Source: Bacteroides sp. M10 (GTDB taxonomy: Bacteria > Bacteroidota > Bacteroidia > Bacteroidales > Bacteroidaceae). Taken from it: 64,000 nucleotides of DNA. The stretch is from contig NZ_CP060488.1 in assembly GCF_014334015.1 (NCBI RefSeq), forward strand, positions 1,322,501 through 1,386,500, written 5' to 3'. Below are positions 43,917 to 52,259 of this stretch, piece after piece. Numbering within the stretch: the first letter of the stretch is position 1; each line of letters opens with the position of its first letter. Position numbers and translations under genes: made by a program. Below the pieces are notes generated by a model. The model searched no databases. It was not told where the DNA came from and worked only from the letters and a program-made list of their open reading frames with translations.

Positions 43917-45116
43917 CTATTCTTTCAAGTGCATGGCTCTATACCTCATTAATGCTTCTACAAAATAATAATCTGCATAAGTCAGGGGTACATCCACTTC
44001 GCTATTCTGCGGTAAAAAGCCTACACTGTGTTTAAGTATGAAATTACAGTTTTCTCCCGGCTTTGCCAGATACTCGTCCGAAGCCAGTGTTCTAAGCTGT
44101 GTTTCGGCAACAGTGATATATCCTTGTCCGGTTACCTTGTCTACATAACCCGACAGTTCCAGTAAAGCAGAAGCCATAATGGCAGCAGCCGAAGCATCTC
44201 TCAAGGCATCCGGAACTTTTGGATCGTCAAAGTCCCAATAAGGAATCTTATCCTGAGGCATCTTCGGATGATTAAGAAGGAAGCCGGCAATATGCTTTGC
44301 CTGTTCCAGATAACGTGGTTGTTTCGTTTCCCGATACATCATAGTATATCCATACAATGCCCAAGACTGTCCCCTGCTCCATACCGATTCGTCACTATAC
44401 CCTTGCCATGTACATTTCTGAAGTGCATTGCCGCTGATTGTATCATAATTCACCACGTGATAACAACTATAATCCGGTCTGAAATGATTCTCCATTGTTT
44501 TGTCAGCATGAGAAATTGCCATATCATAGAAACATTTATCACCCGAGAACTCCGTTGCCCGACAAAGTAATTCAAGGTTCATCATATTGTCAATGATTAC
44601 AGGAAACTGCCAATGCAAAGTGCCCGGATGACTCCATGAACGTGTGCATCCTACAGCAGAACGGTAACGTGTAGATAATGACCGGGCTGTAGTAGTGACT
44701 ATATCCATGCAGGAAGTATCCCCCAATAGCCGGTATTTATTTCCGAAAGAACAGTTTATCATAAAACCGACATCATGGTTATCTTTATTATACTTCTGGA
44801 TCTCGACTCTATCACTCATCTTGGAAGCCATCTCCTTGAGCTGCTCATCTCCGGTATATTCATACAAATACCAAAGAGTCCCGGGATAAAAGCCACTCGT
44901 CCAGAAATAAGAATCCGAGGTTTCAAGCGCGCCATTTTTATCTATCGAACGGGGTAACATTTCCGGGATAGAATCCATAACAGAATACATATGCTTATAT
45001 TGTTCTACCGCCCGGTTCAAGGCATAATCGACCATGTGTTCCATAGAAGGTTCCAAGGTTGTCGTACATCCTGATACCATCAATGAGAGCAGACATATTG
45101 CCACATAATTTTTCAT
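43917..45116 (-). CDS. GH88 unsaturated glucuronyl hydrolase, lipoprotein
   Basis: Removes the 4,5-unsaturated uronic acid left at the non-reducing end by lyases, through hydration of the double bond. The 399 residues form an alpha6/alpha6 barrel with the GH88 marks SYFWTSGFYPGTLWYLYE (about 69-86), HDVGFM with Asp115, and IIDNMMNLEL with Asp176. The 61-residue spacing of these aspartates equals that between Asp88 and Asp149 in the Bacillus enzyme UGL. A WSRGQSWALYGYTMMYRET block follows. The lipoprotein signal ends at MVSGC (Cys17). It is the first gene of the PUL 3 operon and its presence confirms lyase products as substrates of this locus. Confidence 0.93.
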   Translation of the reverse strand: MKNYVAICLLSLMVSGCTTTLEPSMEHMVDYALNRAVEQYKHMYSVMDSIPEMLPRSIDKNGALETSDSYFWTSGFYPGTLWYLYEYTGDEQLKEMASKMSDRVEIQKYNKDNHDVGFMINCSFGNKYRLLGDTSCMDIVTTTARSLSTRYRSAVGCTRSWSHPGTLHWQFPVIIDNMMNLELLCRATEFSGDKCFYDMAISHADKTMENHFRPDYSCYHVVNYDTISGNALQKCTWQGYSDESVWSRGQSWALYGYTMMYRETKQPRYLEQAKHIAGFLLNHPKMPQDKIPYWDFDDPKVPDALRDASAAAIMASALLELSGYVDKVTGQGYITVAETQLRTLASDEYLAKPGENCNFILKHSVGFLPQNSEVDVPLTYADYYFVEALMRYRAMHLKE

Positions 45117-45448
45117 ATTTTCTTTGCTTATAATTTGAGATATATTAAAAATTTAAAGATCCATCCAAAGGTTTTCTCCTGATAGCAAGAGCAAAAGTAG
45201 GAGATTACAGAAAGCAGCATTGGATAAAAAAGTTCCAAAGGTTCTATAATTTTGTTCATATCCCTATTACAAACCGTTTTTTGTTTCATTATCTCAAAAA
45301 ATAACGATACATTTGTAATTATCGAACCTGCTATCAGATATAAAATATATAATAATAGTCCCCCATTATATGAATCCCTAAGATTAATACCAAAACTAAA
45401 TATAGGAAGTTCCGAAAACAATAGAAACTTAATTAACGCTTTTAATAT
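45117..45448. promoter_or_regulatory. 332-bp divergent regulatory region between GH88 and the PUL 3 HTCS
   Basis: The minus-strand TACTTTTG at 45192-45199 is a good -7 box for the GH88-led operon, with a leader of about 70 nt. Upstream of it, around 45231-45256, lie three loosely similar words (AGTTCC, GGTTCT, TGTTCA) that could be part of an activator site. The 44-bp PUL 2 motif is absent. On the plus strand, TACATTTG (45308-45315) and TAATTTTG (45247-45254) are candidate -7 boxes for the HTCS, neither with a clear -33. The region is AT-rich, with no convincing gene. Confidence 0.45.
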
Positions 45449-48400
45449 ATGCCTGAACATAACAGACTAGTCGCTATTATATTTATGCTGGTTTCATGCG
45501 TCTCATCCATCGCTGGATTCGAGACGATAAACTTCCAGCATTTATCACTCAATTCCATGTTTCCCCAGATTACGATTAACGGACTTTATCAGGATGAATC
45601 GGGTATCTTATGGATTGGAACTAAAGACGGTGTGAAGAAATATAATGGAAATTATATCGAATCTGTCAACTTCATGGGAATAAACAACTGGATACAGTCC
45701 AACCTTGTTCCGACAATCTGTGGGGATAAGAAAGGCCACTTATATGTCAATACGGATTACAGCATCATTGAATATGACCTGATAAAAGAGGAAAGCCGTA
45801 TCATATTCAGCCAGCCCAACACACAGATATTGCCGTCCATTGCCTTCAATTATGGTACCAACTCATTATGGATCGGTTTATTGGATAGTGTCTATAATTA
45901 TAAAGAAGGTATATGTCAGGCCAAATACAAAATTGATGGCAACAACCTAAGTATCTCATCGCTGAAAGAAACGTCCGGCAAATTATTATATATCGGCACC
46001 AAACATGACGGGGTATTTACCATTGATCCATCAGGCAGGCAACAGAAAGTACTGACTACCCGCAGTGAAATTATATCGATAAACGAAGATAGCCGGAACA
46101 ACATCTGGGTGAGCACCCTGAATGAAGGATTATTCAAACTAACTCCATCGGGCGACGTTATCCAATATACGGAGCCTACCTTAGCCAGCAATTATGTAAG
46201 AACAGTATGTGAAGACAACAACGGAAATATCTGGATAGGAACCATGTTGGGATTGAATGTCATCAACTCGCAAACAGGTGATATCAGTTTTTATGGTCTG
46301 GAAAAAGAGGGTAGTGCGGGACTAAGCAACCTCTCTGTCTGGATTATCATGAAAGACGATCAAGGCACAATGTGGTTCGGTACCTACTATGGAGGGTTGG
46401 ATTACTACAATCCGCATACTGACATCTTTGAATATAATAATCTGAAACTGGGACATGCCGGTATCGGACCCGTAATCAGCAAAATTATAGAAGACAAGAC
46501 AGGACGGATATGGATCAGTACAGAAGGAGACGGGTTGGTATCCTACCTACCCGAAACAGATGCATATACATACTATACGAAAGAGAACAATACAATATCC
46601 CACAATAATGTCAAGACTTTATATTATGATGATACATCCAATACTGTATGGATCGGGACTCATCTCGGCGGACTTTGCAGTTACACGATTGACAGAAAAG
46701 AATTCAAACATTTCACTATCGATCTATCCGACCATACAAAACGGTCGGAAATCGTTCAGGCTATCATCCGTCACAAAAATATCTTATATCTGGGCACGCT
46801 TTCGGGAGTATATTATATGAATCTGGAAGATGGCAGCATTCAAAAGATACATCTTCTCGACAAATACATCTATGCTGTAAACTCATTGATGATAGACAAG
46901 CAAGACAACTTGTGGATTGGAGGGAATAATCTGTGCTATTACAGTATCAAACAGAATTATGTACGCAGTCTTGACAAATATCTTGCTAAAATCACCGCTT
47001 CTTCCAAGAATACCATTACGTCTCTTATTCAAGATAATAGCAATCGCATCATAGCCACCACATTAGGCGCAGGTATTCTCATTTATCATCCGACCCAAGA
47101 TCGGTTCGAACAGATAAATAGCAAGAACAGCAATCTCGACAGTGATTATCTAAGTGCCGTTTATCCTCTGTCCGATCATCAGCTTTTGGTCACCAGTGCA
47201 AACGGCTTATCCCATATCGATCTCAAAACAAAAAGAAGCTATAATTATAAGTCACAAAACAAGTTCGTCTTGCCGTCGATGATTCCGGGTGACATAATGA
47301 AAAGCAGTGATAACCGTATCATCATGGGAGGAATAAACGGCCTTGCCATGATTTCTGAAAAGAATTTGTTTCCGGAAAGTCTATCCACTAAAATGTTCTT
47401 CTCCAAACTATTTGTTAATAATAAAGAAGTGTCGGCAAATGATTCTTCCCGAATATTACCTCGTTCTCTTTTTGCAACAGACTGCATCAGGTTGAAGCAT
47501 CATGAGAATAATATATCTGTCGAAATCGGAACCAACGACTTCGTAAATCTCGGACAATCCAGATATCAGTATAAACTGGATGGCTATAACAATAGCTGGA
47601 TTGAATTTCATCCCCAAAAATCAATCAACTACATGAACTTACCTTATGGAGACTATAAGCTAAAAGTAAGAAACATTTCTTTTAAAGATGAAGCCGAACT
47701 TAATGAAATCAGTCTGGGGATCACGATTATCCCTCCTGTTTATGCCACCTGGTACGCTTATCTATTATATACGCTGCTAATATTAGCCATCATTATCAGC
47801 ATTGCCTATTTCTACCGTTCCAAGCTATTGTTAAGAAATTCACTGGAACTTGAAAGGCGGGATAAACTGCAAAAAGACGCGATAAATGAATCCAAAATGC
47901 GTTTCCTTGAAAATATATCACATGAGTTAAAAACACCGATCGCATTAATATCCGGACAACTGGAACTTATTCTTATGTCAAATTACTCATTGGCTACTAT
48001 CCAGAACAGCTTGCGTGAGGTACATAACAGGGCTGCCAAAATGGGTGCTTTAATCAATGAACTACTCGACTTCCTGAAATACAACAAAGAAAATTTCACG
48101 TTAAGAATCAAACAGCAAGATATCGTTTTATTCACACAGGAAATATATGATTCTTTCGTTAGCTATGCCGAACTAAAGAATATTCATTTCAATTTTGTGT
48201 TCGACCAAAAGAGCCAATACACGTGGTTTGATGAAGTACAACTACAAAAGGTTTTCAATAACATTCTATCGAATGCTTTCAAATTCACTCCGGAAAATGG
48301 AACAGTCGAGATTAAAATAACGACTTCTGCGTCTTCCGTAATTATAACATTCAATGATTCCGGCATTGGGATACCTAAAGACATGACAGAACGAATCTTT

Positions 48401-49510
48401 GAACGTTTCTTTCAGGTAAACAACTCTGTAAACAGAGAACTATCCAACACCGGAACAGGGATAGGCTTATCACTGTCACTCAATATTGTAAAGGCACATC
48501 ATGGACAAATAACGGTTGAAAGTGAAGTAGGAAAAGGTAGTTCATTCATTGTCGAATTACCAATCGGTAATGAGTACTTTAAAGAAGATAAAAACATCAC
48601 CATCATAGAGAATCAAAGGAACACAGGGATAATCAATAGCCCGATTAGTATAGAGAATGAAGAAGAGAGCTTGGAAAACCTGGAAGATTTCATCATACAG
48701 CAGAAAAAGGATTTCGATCATTCATCGACTTTACTTATCGTTGAGGATGACGATGAATTGAGGAAATTACTCATAGAGATATTTGAACCCATCTTTGAAA
48801 TCTATGAAGCAAAGAATGGCGAAGATGCATTCAAAATCGCACAGCTCAATTCACCGGATCTTATTTTATCAGATGTGATGATGCCCGGCATCTCCGGTAT
48901 AAATCTATGTGCGAGGATAAAGTCTCATTTTGACACCAGCCATATTCCGGTCATTCTGCTCACTGCACTTAGTAGTGTGGAACATAATATTAAAGGACTC
49001 AATTGTGGAGCCGATGATTATATCACCAAACCATTTAATATCAGAATTCTAATCGCTAAATGCATTAACCTACTAAATAACAGACGAAAATTACAGGAAC
49101 GATACAGAACTTTAGAAAACAATAGTGCAGAGCAACTGACCAACAATAAGCTCGACCAAGATTTCATCGATCATATAATAAGAATTGTACAAACCAAGTT
49201 GGAAGAAGGAAACGGAGATATTAACGTCACCCTGTTATGTTCAGAATTAGGACTAAGCCGGACAAAGCTATTCCTGAAAATGAAAAAGATAACAGGGGAA
49301 TCTCCTCATTATTTTATTCAAAATATAAAACTGAAAACTGCTGCAAAAATGCTTCGGGAGAATGAAGAATACAACATTAGTGATATCAGTTTCCAACTGG
49401 GTTTCAGTTCATTAAACTATTTTGGAAAAAGCTTTAAAGAGTATTTCGGAATGTCTCCTACTGCTTATCGTAAGTTTCACCAGGAACAAAAAGATAATCA
49501 CTCAATATAG
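45449..49510 (+). CDS. Hybrid two-component system (HTCS) regulator of PUL 3
   Basis: Inner-membrane sensor-activator of 1353 residues. The signal peptide (VAIIFMLVSCVSSIAG) is followed by periplasmic Reg_prop propellers (about 30-670; for example ILWIGTKDGVKKYNG and NIWIGTMLGLNVIN) and a Y_Y_Y domain (about 685-750). TM at about 763-785 (TWYAYLLYTLLILAIIISIA). The histidine kinase has ISHELKTPIALISGQ with the phospho-His, NILSNAFKFTPENG and GTGIGLSL. The receiver has LLIVEDDDE, the phospho-Asp in LSDVMMPGISG and KPFNIR. The AraC domain ends the protein (LGLSRTKLFLKMKK, ISDISFQLGFSSLNYFGKSFKEYFGMSPTAYRK). Divergent from the GH88-led operon, which it should activate on binding an oligosaccharide. 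Start supported by the signal peptide; the domain set is complete. Confidence 0.95.
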   Translation: MPEHNRLVAIIFMLVSCVSSIAGFETINFQHLSLNSMFPQITINGLYQDESGILWIGTKDGVKKYNGNYIESVNFMGINNWIQSNLVPTICGDKKGHLYVNTDYSIIEYDLIKEESRIIFSQPNTQILPSIAFNYGTNSLWIGLLDSVYNYKEGICQAKYKIDGNNLSISSLKETSGKLLYIGTKHDGVFTIDPSGRQQKVLTTRSEIISINEDSRNNIWVSTLNEGLFKLTPSGDVIQYTEPTLASNYVRTVCEDNNGNIWIGTMLGLNVINSQTGDISFYGLEKEGSAGLSNLSVWIIMKDDQGTMWFGTYYGGLDYYNPHTDIFEYNNLKLGHAGIGPVISKIIEDKTGRIWISTEGDGLVSYLPETDAYTYYTKENNTISHNNVKTLYYDDTSNTVWIGTHLGGLCSYTIDRKEFKHFTIDLSDHTKRSEIVQAIIRHKNILYLGTLSGVYYMNLEDGSIQKIHLLDKYIYAVNSLMIDKQDNLWIGGNNLCYYSIKQNYVRSLDKYLAKITASSKNTITSLIQDNSNRIIATTLGAGILIYHPTQDRFEQINSKNSNLDSDYLSAVYPLSDHQLLVTSANGLSHIDLKTKRSYNYKSQNKFVLPSMIPGDIMKSSDNRIIMGGINGLAMISEKNLFPESLSTKMFFSKLFVNNKEVSANDSSRILPRSLFATDCIRLKHHENNISVEIGTNDFVNLGQSRYQYKLDGYNNSWIEFHPQKSINYMNLPYGDYKLKVRNISFKDEAELNEISLGITIIPPVYATWYAYLLYTLLILAIIISIAYFYRSKLLLRNSLELERRDKLQKDAINESKMRFLENISHELKTPIALISGQLELILMSNYSLATIQNSLREVHNRAAKMGALINELLDFLKYNKENFTLRIKQQDIVLFTQEIYDSFVSYAELKNIHFNFVFDQKSQYTWFDEVQLQKVFNNILSNAFKFTPENGTVEIKITTSASSVIITFNDSGIGIPKDMTERIFERFFQVNNSVNRELSNTGTGIGLSLSLNIVKAHHGQITVESEVGKGSSFIVELPIGNEYFKEDKNITIIENQRNTGIINSPISIENEEESLENLEDFIIQQKKDFDHSSTLLIVEDDDELRKLLIEIFEPIFEIYEAKNGEDAFKIAQLNSPDLILSDVMMPGISGINLCARIKSHFDTSHIPVILLTALSSVEHNIKGLNCGADDYITKPFNIRILIAKCINLLNNRRKLQERYRTLENNSAEQLTNNKLDQDFIDHIIRIVQTKLEEGNGDINVTLLCSELGLSRTKLFLKMKKITGESPHYFIQNIKLKTAAKMLRENEEYNISDISFQLGFSSLNYFGKSFKEYFGMSPTAYRKFHQEQKDNHSI

Positions 49511-49520
49511 TAATATGGAT

Positions 49521-49548
49521 GCGTGCAAGATACTTTTGTCTTGCACGC
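49521..49548. terminator. Bidirectional hairpin between the HTCS and GH31 genes
   Basis: GCGTGCAAGA (49521-49530) and TCTTGCACGC (49539-49548) form a perfect 10-bp stem around an 8-nt loop. It lies in the 46-bp gap between the convergent HTCS and GH31 stop codons. The stem is GC-rich, but no long T-run follows on either side. Confidence 0.65.
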
Positions 49549-49556
49549 TTCACCAC

Positions 49557-52064
49557 TTATTTAAAAGTAATCATAATCTGCTCATCAATACCCTTATCAG
49601 GCATTCGCACACTACATACACCGGTTTCTTTATCCCAATTCCATAATACAGATTCCGTGTCATTCTCTAAATCTTCTTCCAATCGTTCCGTCTTAGCTTT
49701 CTTTATCTTCTTTCCTTTGGCAGTTACCTCTTTCGGAGCTTTCGCAGAATAAATACGGAATAATAGATTTCTCGGACCGGGGACAGTGTAACCTTTTCCT
49801 TCACGGACAGAGACAGTCAATTCATATCCATTTGCCAAAGTATTACAAACAATCGGCGTTTTGACAAATTCATTGCGCTGATATCCTAAGTCTTCTCCTT
49901 CATCCTCGTAGAGAGTAAAGGTAGCCTGTGCACCCTCTTGTGCAGGGAAAACTTCAAAAGTTAGTGGATATACCGGTTTCTCATGGGTGTAGTTCATCAC
50001 CGGCATGGTGGGAATGATAGAACCTTGCTTCACAAACATAGGAACGGAGGACAAGGGAGCGTCAACCGTAGTCCATTGCTCTCCGGTGTAAACCGTCTTC
50101 TTGTTATTATAGTCAATCCATGTACCTTCGGGCAGATAGACATTTTTGGTACGAGCGCCTTTCTTCACCACAGGGGCTACCAGTAATTCACGGCCGAACA
50201 TAAATTGGGCATCCGTAGAAAATGTTTCCATATCCATTGGGTATTCGAGAAACAGAGGACGCATGATAGGCAATCCTGTATCATAAGCTTCGCGGGCATA
50301 AGTATAGATATAGGGCAATAAACGATATTTCAACTCGATAGCTGCCTTTGCGTTCTTTTCTGCTTCGGGCCCGAAAAGCCACGGTTCCACCGGATTATCT
50401 CCCTCGTGGTGAATACGGCTCAAAGGATTGAATGCTCCGAACTGTATCCAACGGGTATAGAGTTCGGCCATAGCCGGATAATCTTCAATATCTCCACAGT
50501 AACCAGTAATGTCACAGGAAGAAAACGGTATCAGTCCTAAACCGGCGGAAAGCATTACGGGAATCTGATTGGCTAACTGTCCCCAGCCTTGCAACACATC
50601 ATCTCCGTTCCCGCTATCACCTGTCCAACCGAACGTATAGCGTTGCAATCCGGCATAAGCAGCACGCGTCATTTGGAACACACGACGGTCCGGGTTCCTC
50701 TTTTCAAATTGTTCTTTCACCACTTTATCCCAAGTCAATCCATAGACATTATGGATTTCATCGTGCATACCCAGATAGTGTTTCATGACGAGACGTTCCG
50801 TCTGCTCTTCGTTACTCCAGGCAGGTTCGCCCATGTCCGTCCAAAAGCCGGAGATACCATCGTCAATCGGTTTCTGCTGATAGGTTCCCCACCAGTCGGC
50901 TACGGCAGGCAAAGTGAAATCCACCACTCCACAGTTACCACCCCAAGGCCAGGGCATATCGTAGCTTTTACCGTTCGTACTGTCCTTTACAAAATAACCC
51001 AAACGATCTGCTTCTTCCCATTGCTTTTTGTTGGCTTGTGCAATTACCGGATCTTGAGATACTACTACCTTAAAACCCATCCCTTTCAAATCCGAAAGCA
51101 TCTTCTTCGGGTTCTCATAGTTTCCTTTGCGCCATTCGAAATCCTGCAGATATTCCGTCCAGCCAATGTCTTGATAGATAATATCACAAGGAATTCCACG
51201 TTTCCGGTAACCCTCGGCTATTTCGCGACTTAGCTTTTCGCTTGTCAGCAGGCCACGGCATTGAGCAAAGCCCAACGCCCATTTCGGCGGCATGATAGGT
51301 TTGCCCGTCAGTCCGACATATTGGCCGATAATTTCCTTATAGTCCTTGCCGAAGATAAAATAATAGATCATTTCACCATTCGGAGCTTCAAAGCTGTAAT
51401 AGTCGCGACTTTCCGTACCGAACTTAAATTCCGTTTTGTACGTATTATCAAGAAAAATACCATACCGATAACTGCTCATAAAGAAAGGAATACTCTTGTA
51501 GAGCGGATCTTCCACTATACTGTAACAGGGTTTGTCACTATTCCACATCTTATAAGATTCGCCACGACGGTCCATCTTTCCTGTCTTTTCTCCCAGTCCG
51601 AAAAAATGCTCGTCACGACGGAGCACTTTATATTCCGTCTTCTTTGTTCCTTCACTCACATGCCCCTTGTCGGCATAATCACTAAACAGGAGTTTCTGAT
51701 ACTTATCAAATATCTGAAGACTCAACGGAGATTTATTTACCCGAATACGCAATTTCGGAGTAAAGATCTCATAACAGGCTGCCTGTTCGTCTACATGGAC
51801 GGTTCCTACATCTTCCAACTCTTCATTAATCACTGCGAAAGAGGCATTCTTTCGTTGCAGTTGTCCATCGGGCGAAAACCAAACTTTGACTACCGAAGGA
51901 CTACAAAGCTGTAACTGCAACGCAGCACTGTCCGTCAGGTGAAAAGTCACCTGACGGCCTTGTTGTGTAAAAGAAGTGCATGTGCGCGCTGCACTTTCCG
52001 CCCACACCAATGTCGGGAATACCAAACACAACGCCCATACCCAAAATTTATATCTCATCTTCAT
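49557..52064 (-). CDS. GH31 alpha-glucosidase of the dextran PUL
   Basis: Retaining alpha-glucosidase, expected to trim isomaltooligosaccharides from dextran in the periplasm. I chose the ATG at 52064 (835 residues) because it places the signal peptide (YKFWVWALCLVFPTLVWA) at the N-terminus; ATGs at 52106, 52073 and 52058 are alternatives. Order: N-terminal beta-sandwich (about 20-250), TIM barrel with GFWTDMGEPAW holding the nucleophile Asp410 and FGWTGDSGNGDD holding the acid/base Asp483, then two C-terminal beta domains with a Lys-rich tail segment. It is the last gene of the locus, 195 bp after GH66, across a palindromic repeat, so its expression may be partly uncoupled. The counterpart in the B. 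thetaiotaomicron dextran PUL is BT3086. Confidence 0.92.
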   Translation of the reverse strand: MKMRYKFWVWALCLVFPTLVWAESAARTCTSFTQQGRQVTFHLTDSAALQLQLCSPSVVKVWFSPDGQLQRKNASFAVINEELEDVGTVHVDEQAACYEIFTPKLRIRVNKSPLSLQIFDKYQKLLFSDYADKGHVSEGTKKTEYKVLRRDEHFFGLGEKTGKMDRRGESYKMWNSDKPCYSIVEDPLYKSIPFFMSSYRYGIFLDNTYKTEFKFGTESRDYYSFEAPNGEMIYYFIFGKDYKEIIGQYVGLTGKPIMPPKWALGFAQCRGLLTSEKLSREIAEGYRKRGIPCDIIYQDIGWTEYLQDFEWRKGNYENPKKMLSDLKGMGFKVVVSQDPVIAQANKKQWEEADRLGYFVKDSTNGKSYDMPWPWGGNCGVVDFTLPAVADWWGTYQQKPIDDGISGFWTDMGEPAWSNEEQTERLVMKHYLGMHDEIHNVYGLTWDKVVKEQFEKRNPDRRVFQMTRAAYAGLQRYTFGWTGDSGNGDDVLQGWGQLANQIPVMLSAGLGLIPFSSCDITGYCGDIEDYPAMAELYTRWIQFGAFNPLSRIHHEGDNPVEPWLFGPEAEKNAKAAIELKYRLLPYIYTYAREAYDTGLPIMRPLFLEYPMDMETFSTDAQFMFGRELLVAPVVKKGARTKNVYLPEGTWIDYNNKKTVYTGEQWTTVDAPLSSVPMFVKQGSIIPTMPVMNYTHEKPVYPLTFEVFPAQEGAQATFTLYEDEGEDLGYQRNEFVKTPIVCNTLANGYELTVSVREGKGYTVPGPRNLLFRIYSAKAPKEVTAKGKKIKKAKTERLEEDLENDTESVLWNWDKETGVCSVRMPDKGIDEQIMITFK

Positions 52065-52124
52065 ACTTATCATTTTAGTTATTCTATCTACAGCCGCTTC
52101 ATGCATTATTGCTCATATAGTAAA

Positions 52125-52220
52125 TTAAGGCACGGATTACACGGATTAACGCTGTTGTTTTACATACTCCATCATTCTAAAAACCGTGAAATCCGTGTAA
52201 TCCGTGTAATCCGTGCCTAA
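52125..52220. repeat. REP-like palindrome with 9-bp tandem units
   Basis: Two perfect 20-bp inverted arms, GGCACGGATTACACGGATTA (52129-52148) and its complement (52198-52217), flank a 49-bp spacer. The right arm is extended by further 9-bp ATCCGTGTA units from 52190, preceded by a degenerate copy at 52183-52190. It fills most of the gap between GH66 and GH31. CGGATTACA-type repeats recur between genes in Bacteroides genomes; this copy could act as an attenuator or messenger-stabilising hairpin. Confidence 0.75.
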
Positions 52221-52259
52221 TAATATAAGATTAGTTTGCTAGAAGACTTACAATCATTT

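Noticed and set aside
45128..45460. A 110-codon open frame on the minus strand that fills the GH88-HTCS intergenic region
   Set aside because: It overlaps the HTCS start and the only good promoter box. Its composition is AT-driven hydrophobic, with no recognisable domain or start context.
52183..52220. Tandem 9-bp repeats considered as a CRISPR array
   Set aside because: Units are contiguous, with no spacers, and form one palindrome; no cas gene is present.
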